Positions 35,331 through 43,400 of a stretch of DNA of 60,592 nt are shown here, piece after piece (position 1 is the first letter of the stretch; each line of letters opens with the position of its first letter). Made by a program: the position numbers and the translations under genes. The notes under the pieces are model-generated. The model searched no databases. It was given only the letters and a program-made list of their open reading frames with translations, and was not told the origin of the DNA. The stretch comes from Proteiniphilum sp. UBA5283 (GTDB lineage: Bacteria; Bacteroidota; Bacteroidia; Bacteroidales; Dysgonomonadaceae): NCBI GenBank assembly GCA_002408485.1, contig DHSP01000069.1, positions 4,429-65,020 on the forward strand, given 5' to 3'.

Positions 35331-37031
35331 ATGAAACTTTTTACAAGAATAAGCCTGTTCCTTATCCTGTCCACATTTGTGCCGTCCTTCATGCTGGCAC
35401 AGTATCCCCTGATACCGGTAGAAGACCAGGAACAAGGCGACGCTTTTATGAATGAGGTAAAGCGACGCGCAGAGGAGGCATGGGCGAAGGCATTGCCTAT
35501 CGTGGAAAAAGAAGCACGTGAGGGTCGACCTTATATTCCCTGGGCAGGTACCCCGAAAGCATTACCACAGGCCAGCATACCGGCTTTTCCCGGTGCTGAA
35601 GGAGGAGGAATGTTCACATGCGGCGGCAGGGGAGGAAAAGTATTTGTCGTAACCAGTCTGGAAGATAACGGCCCCGGCACCTTTCGGGAAGCATGCGAGG
35701 CAGGAGGCGCCCGAATCGTGGTATTCAATGTTTCGGGGATCATACGTCTGAAAACCCCGATTTCGATTCGTGCCCCCTACATCACCATTGCCGGGCAAAC
35801 AGCACCGGGAGATGGAGTGGTGATTGCAGGCGAATCGGTAGACATCGACACACACGACGTAATTATCAGACACATGCGATTCAGAAGAGGCGAGGTGAAC
35901 GTGCTACGACGCGATGATGCCGTAAGCGGAGAGGCAATTGGAAACATCATCATTGATCACACCTCCGCAAGCTGGGGACTGGATGAGTCTCTGTCTCTCT
36001 ATCGAAACATGTGGAGTCCGGAACCCGATCGACATCCCGGCAGAAGCCCGGAAAAACTGCCTACAGTAAACATCACCGTTCAGAATAGCATCATCGCAGA
36101 GACGCTTGACACCTATAATCATGCATTTGGAAGCACCTTCGGGGGCCTCAACAGCACCATGGCCCGGAATCTTTTTGCCAATAACGTGGCACGCAATCCT
36201 TCCGTGGGAATGTGGGGTGACTTCTCGTTCGTGAACAACGTGATCTTTAACTGGTGGAACAGAACCATGGATGGGGGAGATTACAGATCAATGTGGAATA
36301 TCATCAACAATTACTATAAACCGGGACCCATTACCCCCGAAGAGAGTCCTATCCGATACCGCATTGCGAAACCCGAAAAAGGAAGTATTGATTCTACGAT
36401 TTTTGGCAGAATATACGCAAATGGAAATAGGATACACGACAACAAAGAGGTGTCTGACGATAACTGGGCCGGAGGCATTCAATTGGGCATGCCGCATGAG
36501 GAGGCAGTGAAATATTTTGATCAGGTTCGTGCCAGAACCCCGTTTCCCATGGCCGATGTAAGGATCATGCCTGCCTCGGAAGCCTTTGAATGGGTATTGG
36601 ATCATGCCGGTGCCACCATCCCCAAAAGAGACGAGGTGGATACACGTATTGTGAAACAAGCAAGAACCGGCGTGATTGAATATCAGGAGGGACTGGATGC
36701 CAAAGATTCAAAATACGTAAAAAGAAGGCTGCCTGCCGACTCCTACAAAAAAGGGATCATCACCGATATCAGTCAGGTGGGAGGTTATCCCGAATATAAC
36801 GGAACACCATACACAGATTCCGATAGCGACGGAATGCCCGACTGGTGGGAAGAGAAACACGGTTTGAATCCCAACGATCCGGCGGATGCCAACGGCGATA
36901 TCAACGGAGATGGCTATACAAACATAGAAAAGTTTATCAACGGGATCAATCCGGAAACAAAAGTCGACTGGAGCAATCTGCAGTTTAACTATGATACGCT
37001 ACGTGAAAAGGGGTACCTGCATCAGCAATAG
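35331..37031 (+). CDS. PL1-family pectate lyase with C-terminal calcium-binding module, copy 2
   Basis: A 566-residue paralogue of the preceding lyase with the same plan: signal peptide ending SFMLAQ, helical stretch, beta-helix from AFPGAEGGGMFTCGGRGG, DHTSASWGLDESLS, ARNPSVGMWG with the likely catalytic Arg, and the same DSDSDGMPD / DANGDINGDG C-terminus. The catalytic parts differ at many positions, including longer loops around the RDPDRHPGRS-like insertion (SPEPDRHPGRSPEK), so the two may prefer different methylation or chain contexts. It starts 20 bases after copy 1, clearly in one transcript, and is followed 63 bases later by DUF3826. Confidence 0.93.
   Translation: MKLFTRISLFLILSTFVPSFMLAQYPLIPVEDQEQGDAFMNEVKRRAEEAWAKALPIVEKEAREGRPYIPWAGTPKALPQASIPAFPGAEGGGMFTCGGRGGKVFVVTSLEDNGPGTFREACEAGGARIVVFNVSGIIRLKTPISIRAPYITIAGQTAPGDGVVIAGESVDIDTHDVIIRHMRFRRGEVNVLRRDDAVSGEAIGNIIIDHTSASWGLDESLSLYRNMWSPEPDRHPGRSPEKLPTVNITVQNSIIAETLDTYNHAFGSTFGGLNSTMARNLFANNVARNPSVGMWGDFSFVNNVIFNWWNRTMDGGDYRSMWNIINNYYKPGPITPEESPIRYRIAKPEKGSIDSTIFGRIYANGNRIHDNKEVSDDNWAGGIQLGMPHEEAVKYFDQVRARTPFPMADVRIMPASEAFEWVLDHAGATIPKRDEVDTRIVKQARTGVIEYQEGLDAKDSKYVKRRLPADSYKKGIITDISQVGGYPEYNGTPYTDSDSDGMPDWWEEKHGLNPNDPADANGDINGDGYTNIEKFINGINPETKVDWSNLQFNYDTLREKGYLHQQ
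36834..36943 (+). repeat. 110-base identical segment, copy B
   Basis: Identical to 35113-35222. The flanking coding sequence on both sides differs at the nucleotide level, so identity ends sharply. Confidence 0.95.
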
Positions 37032-37094
37032 CGCCATCAGAATAACCAAAAAAGTATTTACACAACAATCAAATAGTATCGTATAACAAACAGG

Positions 37095-37760
37095 ATGAAA
37101 AGAAGTATCATTGTATTTTGCTTCATGGCGTATGGATTGTTTCCTATAATCGCACAAAAGGCAGAGACCGCTGAAGCAAGACAGTACCTGGAAGTACTAA
37201 AGAAACGTTCCGAAAAAATATTGGATCAGTATGTTGAGATTCCTGTGGGGGAACAGCGGGAAAAAGTCAGGGATTTAATGGTCAGGCAGTACTGGGATCT
37301 CAACAAAGTACACGACACCAAAAACACCAAAATAGAGGGACTGAAAAAGTCCGGTCTCCCCGCAGGTAAATTTGAAAAAAAGAAAAACGGGGTAGAGAAA
37401 AAGGCTGAAAAGAAGCTGCTGAAGCTTCAAAAGAGATATATCAAAAACCTATCCAAATATTTAAATGAAGAACAGATTGACGGCATTAAAGAGGGAATGA
37501 CACTGGGGGCAATGGCCCATAACTACAGAGGATTTACCGAGATGATACCGACACTCACATCAGAAGAGAAGGAGTATATCAGACAACAATTGCTGGATGC
37601 ACGCAACAAAGCCATGAACATGGGTTCTTCGGAAGAAAAGCAGGCCATTTTCAGACAGTACAAAGGCAAGATAAACAATTATTTGTCGGAAGAAAAAGGG
37701 TATGATCTGAAAAAAGAAGGCGAACTGTGGCAGGAAAGAATTAAAAAGGCAAAAAAATGA
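37095..37760 (+). CDS. DUF3826 secreted protein
   Basis: A 221-residue secreted helical protein with a signal peptide ending FPIIAQ. It is lysine- and glutamate-rich. The C-terminal half (LNEEQIDGIKEGMTLG at 123-138, YRGFTEMIPTLTSEEKEYI at 144-162, then AIFRQYKGKINNYL at 184-197) matches DUF3826, and the same pattern recurs at residues 553-640 of the esterase fusion in the left arm. The family has no established function; it is often found beside pectate lyases. It is the last gene of the rightward PUL arm, and I see no terminator after it. Confidence 0.82.
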   Translation: MKRSIIVFCFMAYGLFPIIAQKAETAEARQYLEVLKKRSEKILDQYVEIPVGEQREKVRDLMVRQYWDLNKVHDTKNTKIEGLKKSGLPAGKFEKKKNGVEKKAEKKLLKLQKRYIKNLSKYLNEEQIDGIKEGMTLGAMAHNYRGFTEMIPTLTSEEKEYIRQQLLDARNKAMNMGSSEEKQAIFRQYKGKINNYLSEEKGYDLKKEGELWQERIKKAKK

Positions 37761-37820
37761 AGCTCCTGCGCGCCCTGTAAGCAGATAGAAATAATCTATC
37801 CTATATTGAGAAGCAAATAC

Positions 37821-37851
37821 TTTGATGTTATATATTATATCTATAAATTTG
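37821..37851 (+). promoter_or_regulatory. Bacteroidota-type promoter for dps
   Basis: TTTG at 37821-37824, a 19-base spacer and TAAATTTG at 37844-37851 are a full consensus match. Transcription should start near 37858, 30 bases before the dps start. A weak GATAG/CTATC inverted repeat at 37784-37800 lies upstream. Confidence 0.85.
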
Positions 37852-37887
37852 CAGTAGTTATAAACAAAACAATTAAATTATTGCATT

Positions 37888-38361
37888 ATGAGAACAGTAG
37901 ATTATTTACAGTTAGACCCGAAAAGTACTGAAAAAACAGTGGATGGTTTGCAAAAATTATTGGCCAATTTGCAGCTTTTTTATACCAACCTGCGTGGTTT
38001 CCACTGGAACGTGAAGGGTGTAGAGTTTTATGGCTTACACGCCAAACTTGAGGAATTCTACGACGATACCGCCGAAAAGGTGGATGAGGTAGCGGAGCGT
38101 ATTCTGATGCTGGGAGGCGTGCCTGCTCATAATTATACCGAATATCTGAAAACTTCTTCCATCAAGGAAACGGGAGTTGTGAGCAATGCAAAAGAAATTG
38201 GGAAAAATCTTCTCGATTCGATGAAAGTGTTGATCAGCCTGGAGCGTGAAGTACTTGAAACAGCTTCTGAGGGTAACGACGAAGGTACTGTTGCCCTGAT
38301 GAGCGATTTTATTTCGGCACAGGAGAAAAATATTTGGATGCTTACTGCCTTTCTCTCGTAA
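37888..38361 (+). CDS. dps: Dps family DNA-protection / ferritin-like protein
   Basis: A 157-residue four-helix protein that oxidises and stores iron and protects DNA under oxidative stress, assembling as a dodecamer. The inter-subunit ferroxidase site follows the Dps spacing: H39, H51, E55, D66 and E70, within GFHWNVKG, LHAKLEEFYDD and VDEVAER. Position 55 is Glu where E. coli and Listeria Dps have Asp, a conservative change. It is a single-gene unit with its own promoter and a strong terminator at 38411-38448, independent of the PUL to its left. Confidence 0.95.
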   Translation: MRTVDYLQLDPKSTEKTVDGLQKLLANLQLFYTNLRGFHWNVKGVEFYGLHAKLEEFYDDTAEKVDEVAERILMLGGVPAHNYTEYLKTSSIKETGVVSNAKEIGKNLLDSMKVLISLEREVLETASEGNDEGTVALMSDFISAQEKNIWMLTAFLS

Positions 38362-38410
38362 GAAAGAAGCATTCGGAGACAGCAAAAGCTCTCCACATTA
38401 ATTTTAAGAT

Positions 38411-38448
38411 CCCCAAAAGTATTTGCCTTACTTTTGGGGTTTTATTTT
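38411..38448 (+). terminator. Terminator after dps, convergent with lytTR gene
   Basis: An 11-base-pair perfect stem (38411-38421 with 38429-38439), 7-base loop and TTTTATTTT tract. The tract overlaps the stop end of the converging response-regulator gene, so the hairpin may serve both directions. Confidence 0.9.
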
Positions 38449-39155
38449 CCCTCTATGACAGTCTTAAATAGTTTTCGGTAAGTTTCGCCTACGGGTATCT
38501 GTTTTTTGCCGATGGCGATACGGTTCTTGTTCACGCTGCTGATCTTGTTTTTGTGAATGATGTAGGAACGGTGAACCCGCATAAACCGGTCGGGTGGCAA
38601 TTCTTCTTCGAGCTGCTTCAGACTCATCAGTGATAAAATAGGTTTTGGCTCACTTTCGGTGTATATCTTCACATAATCTTTGAGGCCCTCGATATAGAGT
38701 ATATCCTCATACAGCACATGCAAAAGCCGGTATTCCGATTTTACGAAAATACCCACGTTTTCGTGGATCGTCTCGGCTTCAGGCTTTGCCGCGGTCATTT
38801 CAAACCACTCCAAGGCTTTTCTGGCAGCTGCGAGAAACTCATCGAAAGAAAAAGGTTTCAACAGGTAGTCGAGGGCACTCACCTTATACCCTTCCAGGGC
38901 ATATTCGCTGAAAGCAGTGGTGAAGATGATCCGTGTACGGTGACTGATGACACGGGCGAAATCCATGCCGCTCATTTCAGGCATCTGTATATCCAGAAAG
39001 AGCAGATCCACCTTTTCTTCTGCAATATGCATCATGGCAGACCTCGCATTGCTGTATTTGCCAGTCAGCCGGAGAAAAGGGGTTTTTTGTACGTACGATT
39101 CGAGGAGAGACAAAGCCAGCGGCTCATCATCCACGATCCAGCAATTCAGTATCAT
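38442..39155 (-). CDS. LytTR-family response regulator
   Basis: A 237-residue regulator. Residues 1-120 are a receiver domain with the acidic pocket VDDEP (D9, D10), phosphoacceptor D55 in LFLDIQMP, and K in LLKPFSF. Residues about 136-235 are a LytTR DNA-binding domain (RLLHVLYEDILYIEGLKDYV, then FMRVHRSYIIHKNKI). The gene overlaps the 3' end of the kinase gene by 29 bases, so translation is coupled. Its probable target is the TonB receptor operon upstream, though no binding site was identified. Confidence 0.95.
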   Translation of the reverse strand: MILNCWIVDDEPLALSLLESYVQKTPFLRLTGKYSNARSAMMHIAEEKVDLLFLDIQMPEMSGMDFARVISHRTRIIFTTAFSEYALEGYKVSALDYLLKPFSFDEFLAAARKALEWFEMTAAKPEAETIHENVGIFVKSEYRLLHVLYEDILYIEGLKDYVKIYTESEPKPILSLMSLKQLEEELPPDRFMRVHRSYIIHKNKISSVNKNRIAIGKKQIPVGETYRKLFKTVIEGK

Positions 39156-40230
39156 CCTGTTGTTTTTTGGTGTCTATAACAAGCACGGTGGAATAGACAT
39201 CACCTTCAATCGTTGTATGCCACAGGTAGCTATCCGGATATAGAAGTTCCAGCTTTCGTCTTACCAGTCCGAGGCCTATTCCGCTACCGCTTTTGTCCTG
39301 TTCCGATTTTGGAAAATAACTGTTTCGCGATACAAACTCAATCTTTCCATCGGGCTGCTCTTTCAGCGAAATATCGATAAAAGAGGGTTTATCACCGCTG
39401 ATACCATGCTTGAATGCATTTTCGATCAAAGATATAAAAATGAGCGGAGAAATAAGGGTATTTCCCGTTTTCGAATAGGAGAAATTGGTGGTTAACTTCA
39501 CATTGTCGGCCAGACGGATGCGCATCAATTCGATGTAGTTCCTCATAAATTCGGCTTCCTGGCGCAGCGGCACATATGTCTGGTTGTTGTCATACAGCAG
39601 GTGGCGTAACATCTTGCTTAAGTCCATAACTGCCTGCTGCGCCTTGGGGGGATTAAACTCAATCAGTGCATAAATATTATTGAGGGTGTTGAGCAGAAAG
39701 TGCGGATTGATCTGGTTCTTCAAATTCTGCAATTCGGCCTCCGATTTTGCTTTTGCCAATTCTTTGCGTTCATTGTCCACCTCAAACCACCGTACCGTCA
39801 TTTTCAGTGCCACGCTCAATCCCATCACCAAAAAAAGAGAAGTGGAATTACGGACAATGAAAAGAAAAGGAAAAAAATGATTGCGCCTTCCACGCCATCT
39901 CGGCCGGAGATGAGGCAGCAAGTATTCAAGTAGTTCTTTACCATAGTGCATCAAAAAGGCAACGGTAATGATCAACAGAATGTTAAAAATGACGAACTCC
40001 CTGGTTTTACCCCTGTGTAGGAACTTGTCGATCAGAAAGAGATAGTTCAAGTAAAAAACCAGCATGAATCCCAACATTTCAGGGATTGATCGTAAAAAAG
40101 GGCGCCAGGTGAAGACACGTTCTGAATCCATAAAAAAGTATGGGAGAATGAATATCACTCCCCATAACAACAGGTGGACAACTATATTGTTCCACCTGCT
40201 TCGCCGTTTTTGTATAAAGATCTTCCCCAT
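39127..40230 (-). CDS. LytS-type sensor histidine kinase (HisKA_2-like, PF06580)
   Basis: A membrane kinase of 367 residues from the ATG at 40230 (MGKIFIQKRR). An ATG at 40257 is in frame, but the promoter boxes at 40255-40283 would start transcription near 40248, inside that longer version, so I prefer 40230. Four hydrophobic segments precede a short coiled region and the kinase core with QINPHFLLNTLNNIYALIE (phospho-His 177 from this start) and the GSGIGLGLVRRKL nucleotide-binding motif. There is no large periplasmic sensor domain, so the signal is probably sensed in or at the membrane. It is paired with the overlapping LytTR regulator. Confidence 0.93.
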   Translation of the reverse strand: MGKIFIQKRRSRWNNIVVHLLLWGVIFILPYFFMDSERVFTWRPFLRSIPEMLGFMLVFYLNYLFLIDKFLHRGKTREFVIFNILLIITVAFLMHYGKELLEYLLPHLRPRWRGRRNHFFPFLFIVRNSTSLFLVMGLSVALKMTVRWFEVDNERKELAKAKSEAELQNLKNQINPHFLLNTLNNIYALIEFNPPKAQQAVMDLSKMLRHLLYDNNQTYVPLRQEAEFMRNYIELMRIRLADNVKLTTNFSYSKTGNTLISPLIFISLIENAFKHGISGDKPSFIDISLKEQPDGKIEFVSRNSYFPKSEQDKSGSGIGLGLVRRKLELLYPDSYLWHTTIEGDVYSTVLVIDTKKQQDDTELLDRG

Positions 40231-40254
40231 TCGGTTACATTTCGATATATTCAA

Positions 40255-40283
40255 CAAATTTAGCGATTATTTGCATAAATCAA
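40255..40283 (-). promoter_or_regulatory. Promoter for the kinase-regulator pair
   Basis: Minus strand: TTG (40283-40281), 18-base spacer, TAAATTTG (40262-40255). It lies in the 83-base gap after the TonB receptor gene and implies that the two-component genes are not solely dependent on readthrough. Confidence 0.6.
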
Positions 40284-40313
40284 TCATTATTTATATAATG
40301 AATTTTTTTCGAA

Positions 40314-43139
40314 TCATCGGCCATGTCCGCCATGATCGTGTCCGTAGCCTCTCTGAGGCATCATGTCACTCCGCGTGGCTCCTCCTTTAAAGATATTGAA
40401 CCGATACACGAAATGCACCATAAAATAGCTTGTGAGCGTATTGGTGGTTGTATCACGTATATAATTGGAAGTTACACTTCTGTTGATGTTGCTGCGTTGC
40501 TGCAGGATATCGTATATTTTGAAGCGGATAGTTCCATTTTTCTGTTTAAACAGTGTCTTTTGCAGTGAGGCATTCCACAGCCATTCGTTCTGTTCAAATC
40601 CATCGGAATAACCAGAGTTGGTGGAGTAATTGATATCGCTCTCCAACGTGAGATCCCATGGCAGGTAAATAGCTGTGGTAGCATTCCCGCCATAATTGAA
40701 ATACTGCTGGTCACTCTGCCCCTGGAGACTGTTGGTGACATTATTGAAATTTAGGTTTCCCCGGATACCAAAGTCGAACAGGTCGGATCGATAGTTCAAG
40801 CCGAGCACTTCGGCCAGTGATAATCGTTTGTTGGTGTTCATGTCTTCATCGGTAAAATCGTTTGCTTCTGCATCATTTACGATGGACTTCGAAAAACCAT
40901 TCGTAAGGTTGTAGCTGGCAAACGACATGGAGAATACCGAGAATTTGATGTTTTTAAGCGGCACATTAAACATGATGCGTCCATTAGCATTCCAGTTACC
41001 CGTCACATTTTGATAGGTTGACATCTTTCGGCCGGTATTTACATTGGTAATGGTGGCCCGAACAATGTCGTTGGTAAGGTACCCCCCATTGATGAATGCG
41101 TTAAAAGAACTTGCCTTTTCCGGATTCGATATCTGATAGCGTATGTTGAGACGATGCTGAAACGAAGGTTTCAGGTTGGGATTACCGTAACTGATGTTCA
41201 GGGGGTCTGAAACGTCCACGACCGGTGAAAGCTGTGAAACCGAAGGCTGATCCGTATTGCCGAAATAACGAATTCTGAGGTTGTGGGTGCGGCTCCAGCG
41301 ATAATTGAGCTGTGCCATAGGGGCGTAGTTGATCACGTCCTGCTTCCCGTCATACTTTATGTCCGATCCGATAAATGTTTTACTTCGGGAAGAGGATGGC
41401 TGCATGGAGAAGCCAAACAGGTAATCAAATTTCTCCCGAACCGACCTGAAGTTAACCTCCAGCTCCTGATTCACAAAATTGTTCTCCAGACGCTTGCTGT
41501 AAAGCGTATCGAGTACTGTGTAGTTTCCGGATTCATCTCTTGAACGGGTGTCTTTGTCGGATTCCGAAAAATTTTGTCTGTATTGGTATGCCAATTGGAG
41601 GAAATTATTCGTTCCTATCGGTTCCACGTAAGAAACATATCCTCGCCACGACTGGCTACTGTTGACATTGGTAAAGCGCTGATCTATGATATCGTTGGGA
41701 CGTGTTCCGTTGTAGAATGTACCCGACTTACTGGTACCCTCGTTATCGGAGTCGCCTGTTTGGCCTCTCAGCTGCACACTCAGCACCCTACCCTCTTTAC
41801 CCAGCTGACGACTTGCATCGAGATTGAATGACATATCCTTCCCCTTTCCCTCTGAAAAATAGTCCGATTCACCATGGTTGATGGTATCACCAGTCAGTTC
41901 ACTTACCGTGAGGAAATCACCCGTTTCGTTGCGGTTATTGTTATAAAACGATACCTGGGGACGGAAAATGATTTTGGTGAGCGAGTCCGGATCCCACTCA
42001 AGCCTGAAGTCCAGGTTAAAGTTCTGACTTTTATTGTTTGCCACATTGCTCTCCTCTTCGAGCGTATTGCCTGCACTCAACAAGTTCTGAGTGAAAACGT
42101 TGGAGAGAACATTGTTGTCTGTATATCCGTAACGGACATTTCCTCCAAACTTTAACTTTGGCGTAAACTGCTTGCTGAAGTTCCCCCCCAGGTTGGCCGA
42201 AGTAGCAATACCGTCTTGTCCGCCAAACATCATTCCGCGGCCACCGCGCCCTCCCATGCTTCCAAACATGGAGGAAGCCAGATCTGAAAAACCGGCATTG
42301 TTCGTATTGTTGATACCCCCGAGGAAAGTATACTGATCTTTGTCTTTCATGTAATTAACCATGGCGTTTCCCTCATAACGCTCTTTGCTGCCATAGCCTG
42401 CAAAAGCACTGCCGAAAAGGCCTTCTTTCATCCCGGGGCGCACCATCAGGTTGATCACATTTTCCTCCTCACCATCATCAAATCCGGTCATCTGTGCCAT
42501 CTCTGTCCTTCTTTCAAGCACCTGTAATTTTTCGACCATTTTAGCCGGCAGGTTTTTTGACGCCACCTTCGGATCGTTGCTGAAAAATTCTTCCCCGTCT
42601 ACCAGTATCTTCTTAATTTCTTTTCCATTCACCGTAATTTTTCCTTCGTTGTCAATTTCCACACCGGGCATTTTCTTCAACAGATCTTCTACCACCGCAC
42701 TCTCTGTAACTTTATACGAGTCGGCATTGTACTCAAGTGTATCGCCCTTCACCGTAATTTCCGGAGCCTTGGCGGTGACTACCGTTTCCGACAGCATTAT
42801 GTTGTCATTGCTCAGGATGATATTTCCCAGTTTCACGTTCGGGTGTGAAGATGTCACCTGCACATCACGGTACACATCGTTGTAGCCAATAAAGGAAATA
42901 TGCAGGATATACGATCCGCTTTTCACAGGGATCGTGAACAAACCCTCTGCATTGGAAGCTTTGCCTGTCACGAAGGCGCTATCCGCACGCTGTAATACCC
43001 GTACGCTGGCCAGGGGAACCGGTTCTTCCGTCTCCTCATCTATCAGCTTCCCTGAAATAGATGTTTCCGATTGAGCCTGCGCGATCATCGGGAGAGTACA
43101 CAACGAAAGCGTAATCGCTAAAATAAATAATTTCTTCAT
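40314..43139 (-). CDS. TonB-dependent receptor, outer membrane beta-barrel family (not SusC)
   Basis: A 941-residue outer-membrane receptor with a signal peptide ending MIAQAQ, a carboxypeptidase-regulatory-like domain (about 25-110), a plug-like region (about 115-235, LSETVVTAKAPEITVKGDTL) and an OMP_b-brl_3-type barrel. There is no SusD gene beside it. A Gly/Met/Arg-rich loop at 288-310 (SMGGRGGRGMMFGGQDG) and a His/Gly tail (GYGHDHGGHGR) are unusual. The ligand is unknown; the composition would fit metal contact, but that is a guess. The LytS/LytTR pair lies directly downstream, and a good promoter lies 47-78 bases upstream. Confidence 0.9.
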   Translation of the reverse strand: MKKLFILAITLSLCTLPMIAQAQSETSISGKLIDEETEEPVPLASVRVLQRADSAFVTGKASNAEGLFTIPVKSGSYILHISFIGYNDVYRDVQVTSSHPNVKLGNIILSNDNIMLSETVVTAKAPEITVKGDTLEYNADSYKVTESAVVEDLLKKMPGVEIDNEGKITVNGKEIKKILVDGEEFFSNDPKVASKNLPAKMVEKLQVLERRTEMAQMTGFDDGEEENVINLMVRPGMKEGLFGSAFAGYGSKERYEGNAMVNYMKDKDQYTFLGGINNTNNAGFSDLASSMFGSMGGRGGRGMMFGGQDGIATSANLGGNFSKQFTPKLKFGGNVRYGYTDNNVLSNVFTQNLLSAGNTLEEESNVANNKSQNFNLDFRLEWDPDSLTKIIFRPQVSFYNNNRNETGDFLTVSELTGDTINHGESDYFSEGKGKDMSFNLDASRQLGKEGRVLSVQLRGQTGDSDNEGTSKSGTFYNGTRPNDIIDQRFTNVNSSQSWRGYVSYVEPIGTNNFLQLAYQYRQNFSESDKDTRSRDESGNYTVLDTLYSKRLENNFVNQELEVNFRSVREKFDYLFGFSMQPSSSRSKTFIGSDIKYDGKQDVINYAPMAQLNYRWSRTHNLRIRYFGNTDQPSVSQLSPVVDVSDPLNISYGNPNLKPSFQHRLNIRYQISNPEKASSFNAFINGGYLTNDIVRATITNVNTGRKMSTYQNVTGNWNANGRIMFNVPLKNIKFSVFSMSFASYNLTNGFSKSIVNDAEANDFTDEDMNTNKRLSLAEVLGLNYRSDLFDFGIRGNLNFNNVTNSLQGQSDQQYFNYGGNATTAIYLPWDLTLESDINYSTNSGYSDGFEQNEWLWNASLQKTLFKQKNGTIRFKIYDILQQRSNINRSVTSNYIRDTTTNTLTSYFMVHFVYRFNIFKGGATRSDMMPQRGYGHDHGGHGR

Positions 43140-43185
43140 AGTCGTGTTATTGCCTGATACTTTTCTTTTAAACTGAAATGTACCG

Positions 43186-43217
43186 CAAAAGTATACCCAT
43201 CAAAAAATCCAGGCAAA
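43186..43217 (-). promoter_or_regulatory. Promoter for the TonB-dependent receptor
   Basis: Minus strand: TTTG (43217-43214), 20-base spacer, TACTTTTG (43193-43186), with a predicted start near 43179 and a 40-base leader. The rest of the 261-base divergent gap has a TAATTTTG box at 43330-43337 on the plus strand that may serve the YeiH gene, but its upstream TTG is too close. Confidence 0.75.
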
Positions 43218-43400
43218 AGAAATAGACAAACTGCGTGATTTCATCGACCAATGAAGGCTTTCAGACAATCAACCCGATGGCAAAAGAGAATAAAAGATTG
43301 AAGAGTGTATTCATGTTGGCATTTTTTTTTAATTTTGCACGCGTTTCAATTGTCAAAGAAAAATTCTGATATTCATCCTGAAAAATTGATTCATTATCTT

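Noticed and set aside
40284..40301. AT-only hairpin followed by a T-run after the TonB receptor gene
   Set aside because: The T-run lies on the plus strand while both neighbouring genes are on the minus strand, and the stem has a single G-C pair at most, so it is unlikely to terminate.
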